DNA from: JBAYNS01 sp041678625
GTDB taxonomy: Bacteria > Patescibacteriota > Gracilibacteria > Peribacterales > Peribacteraceae
DNA length: 15,230 nucleotides
Assembly: GCA_041678625.1 (NCBI GenBank)
Contig: JBAYNS010000017.1
Location: forward strand, 1 to 15,230
Direction: 5' to 3'
Under the pieces are notes generated by a model, which saw nothing but the letters and a program-made list of their open reading frames with translations, searched no databases and was not told the DNA's origin. Below, piece by piece: positions 13,987 to 15,230 of the stretch; the stretch's first letter is position 1, and every line of letters begins with the position of its first letter. The position numbers and the translations under genes were made by a program.

Positions 13987-13998
13987 GCGGAAAGGATA
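13987..13998 (-). promoter_or_regulatory. Leaderless -10 of gmd
   Basis: TATCCT on the minus strand (13993-13998) ends 6 nt before the GTG start at 13986, inside the 18-nt gap behind the GtrA gene. The -35 would fall in the end of that gene and is poor. The hexamer and spacing match the other GTG-started gene at 11661. Confidence 0.45.
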
Positions 13999-14004
13999 AC
14001 GGAA

Positions 14005-14391
14005 CTACACGTATACCACGAACTTATACACAAAGAAATTCCACAGAACAACGGGTGCCAGAGCAACAAATTTTGCCGGACGAGGATCCATGCCCCAGAT
14101 ATCTACAAGGACATACAGAAAACCTGTAATAATGGCCAGATTGGTCATATCAACGATAAAGTACCGTCCCAGATGCTTCATAAATCTCTGGCGCTGTTGA
14201 AAAACGACATACTTATGGAGGAAAAATGCCGTGAAGAATCCGATGATACCGCTGACAACCGATGCAGTGATATACCAAACTCCTAGATATAGCAGGAGAA
14301 AATACGAGCCGATATCAGCTACTGCAGCAGTGCATCCACTCACAAAATACAGTGAGAATTTAATGAGATGCGGAAGAAGAGTGCGAAACAT
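14005..14391 (-). CDS. GtrA family membrane protein (second free-standing copy)
   Basis: A 128-residue protein with four membrane helices and the GtrA pattern: FSLYFVSGCTAAVADIGSY near the N-terminus, a basic loop HKYVVFQQRQRF, and a terminal VVLWNFFVYKFVVYV. It probably helps translocate a polyprenyl-linked sugar. I chose ATG 14389-14391 (MFRTLLPHLIKF) because TATGCT lies exactly 7 nt upstream with GTGACG 17 nt further; the GTG at 14427 would overlap that promoter and add 12 residues. It is followed after 18 nt by gmd on the same strand and is divergent from the cupin gene. It differs from the copy at 11144 throughout, so it is not a recent duplicate. Confidence 0.88.
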   Translation of the reverse strand: MFRTLLPHLIKFSLYFVSGCTAAVADIGSYFLLLYLGVWYITASVVSGIIGFFTAFFLHKYVVFQQRQRFMKHLGRYFIVDMTNLAIITGFLYVLVDIWGMDPRPAKFVALAPVVLWNFFVYKFVVYV

Positions 14392-14427
14392 CGCGCAGAG
14401 CATACGCTCTACTGCGCAGAGCGTCAC
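14392..14427 (-). promoter_or_regulatory. Leaderless promoter of the GtrA gene at 14005-14391
   Basis: On the minus strand GTGACG (14422-14427, four of six), a 17-nt spacer, TATGCT (14399-14404), and 7 nt to the ATG. It is one of the better -35/-10 pairs of the window and settles the choice of start. It is overlapped by a repeat array (14393-14423). Confidence 0.5.
14393..14423. repeat. Direct and inverted repeat array overlapping the GtrA promoter, candidate operator
   Basis: GCGCAGAGC occurs at 14393-14401 and again at 14414-14422, a start-to-start distance of 21 nt, two helical turns. Between them CGCTCT (14405-14410) is inverted relative to both and pairs with AGAGCG (14418-14423). The units cover the initiation region, the -10 box and the edge of the -35 box, the placement expected of a repressor site. 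A short RNA fold is the alternative, but a leaderless transcript would not contain it. Confidence 0.4.
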
Positions 14428-14471
14428 CGCAGAATGCGGCCAAAAGCAGTGCAGTGACTTCTGGACTAACC

Positions 14472-14483
14472 TATAATTCAGTC
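14472..14483 (+). promoter_or_regulatory. Leaderless -10 of the cupin-aminotransferase operon
   Basis: Perfect TATAAT (14472-14477), then 6 nt and the ATG at 14484. No clear -35 is seen 16-18 nt upstream. The distance predicts initiation at or next to the start codon. It rejects the in-frame upstream start at 14454, which would place the promoter inside the gene. Confidence 0.55.
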
Positions 14484-14891
14484 ATGGAGGATATCAAACG
14501 CATCGAGAACGCAGGTGTTCTTTACGCACTGATCTTTCGTCGAGATCTTTCCGTGAAAAACGGCGTGCGGTTTCCTGCGGGAGGAGATGCCGGTTTGCAG
14601 ATAGGATTTTTTGAACGGGAAACAGGCTATCAATCCGAACCGCACAGACATCAACCACGGAACATCAGCCTAGAACATATCGCAGAGTTCCTCTCTATTG
14701 AAAAAGGAAAGGTAACAGTGACAATTTACGATGAAGAGTGGACATCGATTGCGGAGGAAACCGTGCAATCAGGACAGTGCATTGTCTTTCTACAAGGAGG
14801 ACATGCAATCACTATGCTGGAGCCAACGCGCATCATGGAAGTAAAACAGGGTCCGTACATGGAAAATGATAAAATCTTCCAGAACACATGA
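14484..14891 (+). CDS. Cupin-fold protein of surface-polysaccharide loci
   Basis: A 135-residue single cupin domain. KRIENAGVLYALI opens the protein; the first cupin motif holds PHRH (His54, His56) and Glu68 in EFLSIEKGKV, the second holds GGHAITMLE with His107, and the end is EVKQGPYMENDK. I recognise the overall pattern (VLYAL, KGKV, GGH, EVKQGPY) from uncharacterised proteins next to DegT aminotransferases in O-antigen and capsule loci. A metal-binding or sugar-nucleotide isomerase role, as in FdtA/QdtA-type cupins, is possible but unproved. His54, His56, Glu68 and His107 would suffice for a metal site. Its TGA overlaps the next ATG by 4 nt, so it is co-translated with the aminotransferase. 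The start is fixed by TATAAT 6 nt upstream. Confidence 0.8.
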   Translation: MEDIKRIENAGVLYALIFRRDLSVKNGVRFPAGGDAGLQIGFFERETGYQSEPHRHQPRNISLEHIAEFLSIEKGKVTVTIYDEEWTSIAEETVQSGQCIVFLQGGHAITMLEPTRIMEVKQGPYMENDKIFQNT

Positions 14892-15230
14892 CTTCTGCAA
14901 TCACCGTACCAGTCAACGAGCCGGTTATCACTGCTTCTGCCAAGAAGTACGTTGCCGATGCACTAGAGACTGGTTGGGTATCCTCAGCAGGACCATATCT
15001 TGAAAAATTCGAAGTGGCCTTTGCGAAAATGGTCGGCACCAAGCATGCGATCCTCACCACAAGCGGAACAACGGCTCTTCATCTTGCACTGGCTTCTTTG
15101 GATATCGGACCGGGTGACGAAGTGATTGTTCCGGATTTTACCATGATCGCCTCGGTTTATGCGGTGATGTACACGGGTGCCACGCCTGTCTTTGTGGACG
15201 TGGAACCCGATACGTACAACATGGACCCCA
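14888..15230 (+). CDS. DegT/DnrJ/EryC1 family aminotransferase, N-terminal part (possible GDP-perosamine synthase)
   Basis: PLP-dependent sugar aminotransferase, first 114 codons, running off the right edge. Seen: VNEPVITASAKKYV, ALETGWVSSAGPYLEKFE, TTSGTTALHLAL (phosphate-binding turn), GPGDEVIVPDFTMIASV, and TPVFVDVEPDTYNMD, the standard N-terminal blocks. The catalytic lysine lies beyond the window. The GWVSS..Y...FE opening and the FTMIAS block resemble the Per (GDP-perosamine synthase) branch, and gmd 0.9 kb away supplies its substrate, GDP-4-keto-6-deoxymannose. UDP-4-keto-sugar aminotransferases have nearly the same motifs, so specificity is a guess. The ATG at 14888 overlaps the cupin stop as ATGA, implying translational coupling. 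Confidence 0.9.
   Translation, partial: MTSAITVPVNEPVITASAKKYVADALETGWVSSAGPYLEKFEVAFAKMVGTKHAILTTSGTTALHLALASLDIGPGDEVIVPDFTMIASVYAVMYTGATPVFVDVEPDTYNMDP

Noticed and set aside
14392..14427. GtrA start at GTG 14427
   Set aside because: It would make the promoter with GTGACG and TATGCT coding. The ATG at 14391 lies 7 nt after the -10 box, matching other genes, and keeps the whole GtrA domain.
14454..14483. Cupin start at ATG 14454
   Set aside because: A perfect TATAAT lies at 14472-14477 between the two ATGs, and the family N-terminus begins at 14484.
791..14891. TGA recoded as glycine (code 25, as in Gracilibacteria/Absconditabacteria)
   Set aside because: Three genes end at TGA at the expected family length or at a tight overlap, and no recognised gene needs an in-frame TGA read as an amino acid.
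1..15230. CRISPR array, tRNA/rRNA genes, insertion sequences or attachment sites
   Set aside because: No regularly spaced repeats, cloverleaf-like segments, transposase motifs or flanking duplications were found on either strand by reading.

Overview
The window is a cell-surface carbohydrate locus next to a two-gene methylation-cycle module, from a bacterium of roughly 50% GC by eye. It uses the standard code: TGA serves as a normal stop at 791-793, 12927-12929 and 14889-14891. Genes are compact and constantly switch strand, Shine-Dalgarno sequences are nearly absent, and most start codons sit 6-10 nt behind a -10-like hexamer, as expected for leaderless mRNAs. This fits a Patescibacteria/CPR genome, with Peregrinibacteria/Peribacteria as my leading guess. 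That placement is an inference from style only, and other leaderless-rich bacteria, including actinobacteria, are not excluded.

Layout. 1-1744 (minus): a partial S-adenosylhomocysteine hydrolase preceded by an actinobacterial-type adenosine kinase; together they clear SAH and recycle its adenosine to AMP. 1902-4582 (plus): UDP-glucose 6-dehydrogenase, an unrecognised Cys-rich 103-residue protein, and UDP-glucuronate 4-epimerase, giving the route UDP-Glc to UDP-GlcA to UDP-GalA. 4611-5702 (minus): a polyprenyl-phosphate sugar transferase fused to a GtrA domain. 5827-8353 (plus): a small membrane protein coupled to a GT39-like membrane glycosyltransferase, then a sugar-nucleotide epimerase. 8358-11545 (minus): GtrA protein, UGM-like flavoenzyme and a polytopic membrane protein of GT-C style. 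11661-12929 (plus): a WbpA/TviB-type UDP-HexNAc 6-dehydrogenase. 12940-14391 (minus): GtrA protein, then GDP-mannose 4,6-dehydratase. 14484 to the window end (plus): a cupin overlapping by 4 nt the start of a DegT-family aminotransferase that resembles GDP-perosamine synthase.

Together these genes would make uronic acid, N-acetyl-hexosaminuronic acid and 6-deoxy (possibly 4-amino) sugar nucleotides. They would also load sugars on polyprenyl phosphate, flip them (GtrA) and transfer them outside the membrane (GT39/GT-C) into a surface glycan or glycoprotein. No polymerase, Wzx flippase, regulator, RNA gene, CRISPR array or mobile element was seen. No gene-free stretch exceeds 300 bases; the longest are 620-790, 1745-1901, 5703-5826 and 11546-11660, and what they hold is listed. 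The most distinctive signals are the leaderless-start pattern, competing hairpins ahead of ahcY, and palindrome/repeat operators inside two promoters.
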